The notes beneath the pieces are model-generated. The model had not been told where the DNA came from, did no database searches, and saw nothing but the letters and a program-made list of their open reading frames with translations. A stretch of 64,000 nt of DNA from Impatiens glandulifera (lineage: Eukaryota; Streptophyta; Magnoliopsida; Ericales; Balsaminaceae). Shown one piece after another: positions 63,028 to 64,000 of this stretch. Made by a program: the position numbers and the translations under genes. The DNA is taken from the NCBI RefSeq assembly GCF_907164915.1, contig NC_061862.1:31149628-31213627 (forward strand), written 5' to 3'. How positions within the stretch are numbered: position 1 is the stretch's first letter; each line of letters starts with the position of its first letter.

Positions 63028-64000
63028 ATGGGTCGCGATCCTGTGCTCTTTACTCACATCTTCCAAGTGGACTTCGAAGAAATTCGATCCAACGGATCGA
63101 CAGAGGCTAAACAGGTGCTGAATCTCATATCTGCCTCAGGTCTTGAACATTTTCTGAATGGACCGTTCATCCTGTAGCAAGACACGGTCATGGAGTTTTT
63201 CCAAACCGCTGTACTCAGTGAGGGAATTATATCTGCAACGGTCGGTGGAAAACCGTTTCAACTCACAAAAGAATCGGTTGTTGAAGTTCTCCGCCTACCG
63301 ATAGAAGGGAGTGACTTCTCGGTGCTTACAAACGAGGATGTACTCCTTGCGGTTCGCTGTAATGTATCGGATACTAAAGAACCGATAATAGTGTCTGGCA
63401 AGAAAACCGACCTCAAACCAGAATACAGGCCACTTTGCGAGATTCTCTCAAAGTCGGTTCAAGGAAGAGGAGGCAACTACGATAGCCTCACACGCTCGAA
63501 AATTGAGATGATAGCCAGTTTGGTCAGAGGCATTAAGATCAACTGGGTCAAGGTTATTTTCTCTAATCTGTGTGAGATGGTGGATCCATCTTCAAAACGG
63601 TCGTGGGGATACGTCGTTCCACTCGGCAAGCTGATGCGCCACTAAAATGCCGAAACCGGCCCGGGTGTTTTTATTCCTTCCAGCAAGATAATAAAATCCA
63701 CCCACTTTTTGAAACCGGAGGATAAACCGGGCATAGTGAAGGTCTCTGCCGGTAAAAAATCAAACACTCGTCCTAGGAAATCGCAGTCTAGAAAGAAAAA
63801 GGCTCCGGCGGGTGAACAGATCGGAAGCAAGGCGGTTCCGCACACGTCCGGATCGGCTAATATTCAAGCCGACACTCCTAATCCGGAGAACTCCGCGTCT
63901 AGCTCTAGTCGGACCCACTCCAACAACACCGAGGAGAATCGGTTAGACAAAGGGAAGGAGAAGGTGGTCGAAGAACAACCGGCCAGAAATATTAATGATG
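63028..64000 (+). pseudogene. Accessory ORF C (second copy), two stops in view, continues past the window
   Basis: Starts MGRDPVLFTHIFQVDFEEIR at 63028. A TAG near 63176 (GPFIL-stop-QDTVMEFF, where the first copy has Tyr) and a TAA near 63643 (LMRH-stop-NAETGPG) interrupt one otherwise continuous frame. Blocks ISATVGGKPF, EVLRLPIEG, LKPEYRPLCEILSKSVQGRG, NWVKVIFSNLCEMV and SWGYVVPLGKL match the intact 868-aa ORF C. After GPG the same basic linker follows (RKSQSRKKKAPAG), then Ser/Asn/Glu-rich sequence to the window end. The coiled-coil part is not visible. Confidence 0.82.

Larger units (their letters stand above)
57896..64000 (+). mobile_element. Second Sirevirus-like Copia copy with A-B-C cassette, 5'-truncated, runs off the window
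   Basis: It begins inside integrase at MIADSGVAQK (57900) and continues through pol (to 60139), ORF A (60677), ORF B (61842) and ORF C (63028 to the window end). The layout matches the complete element at 20433-34215, which lies in opposite orientation. Pol is closely similar, the accessory proteins are clearly more diverged. LTRs are not visible. Confidence 0.88.

Overview
This is nuclear DNA of a flowering plant, probably a eudicot. The evidence is AT-rich intergenic DNA, intron-containing gene remnants of plant proteins (a Deg/HtrA-type protease, proteasome subunit beta type-1, mitochondrial CcmH), and plant-type CACTA, hAT, LINE, SINE, Copia and Ty3/gypsy elements. No intact single-copy host gene was found; the window is a nested pile of transposable elements.

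Layout. 1-2668: end of an internally deleted CACTA element (minus strand). 2672-15880: an old L1-type LINE (plus strand), split at base 6458 by a nearly complete 8.56-kb CACTA element (6459-15017, minus strand, 3-bp GAA target duplication) with a TNP2-type transposase pseudogene and a second, TnpA-like gene. 15881-18860: AT-rich spacer with one SINE (17591-17762). 18862-20313: broken plus-strand copy of a Deg14-like protease gene. 20433-34215: a complete 13.8-kb Sirevirus-like Copia retrotransposon (minus strand) with both LTRs, ATTAT target duplication, primer binding site, duplicated polypurine tract, decayed gag-pol, and a 5.5-kb cassette of three paralogous non-retroviral ORFs (A, B, C) downstream of pol. 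34221-41230: fragments (orphan CACTA end, probable LTR fragment, degenerate repeat array, Copia pol remnant). 41231-44737: truncated Tork/Tnt1-like Copia (minus). 44738-46888: truncated chromovirus-type gypsy with 3' LTR (plus). 46889-48000: AT-rich with a long (TA)n/(TG)n tract. 48000-57162: decayed 3' part of a more distant Sirevirus relative (ORF C-like gene, polypurine tract, LTR with a 53-bp palindromic tandem array). Its ORF is split by a 4.15-kb Pack-type CACTA (51009-55156) carrying pieces of PBF1 and CcmH genes and itself holding a 531-bp hAT-type element. 57165-57895: Tork-type Copia scrap. 57896-64000: a second Sirevirus-like copy (plus), cut off inside integrase on the left and by the window end on the right, with the same A-B-C cassette.

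The most interesting structure is this cassette. Two diverged copies keep the same three genes in the same order. All three products share one N-terminal domain architecture. Each gene has its own TATA-like box, and upstream blocks of A and B, plus a motif cluster upstream of C, are conserved between copies. The ORFs sit where some Sireviruses carry env-like genes, but show no signal peptide or membrane segment. In the complete element, B (233 aa) and C (868 aa) are open while gag and pol are riddled with stops. What the proteins do is unknown.
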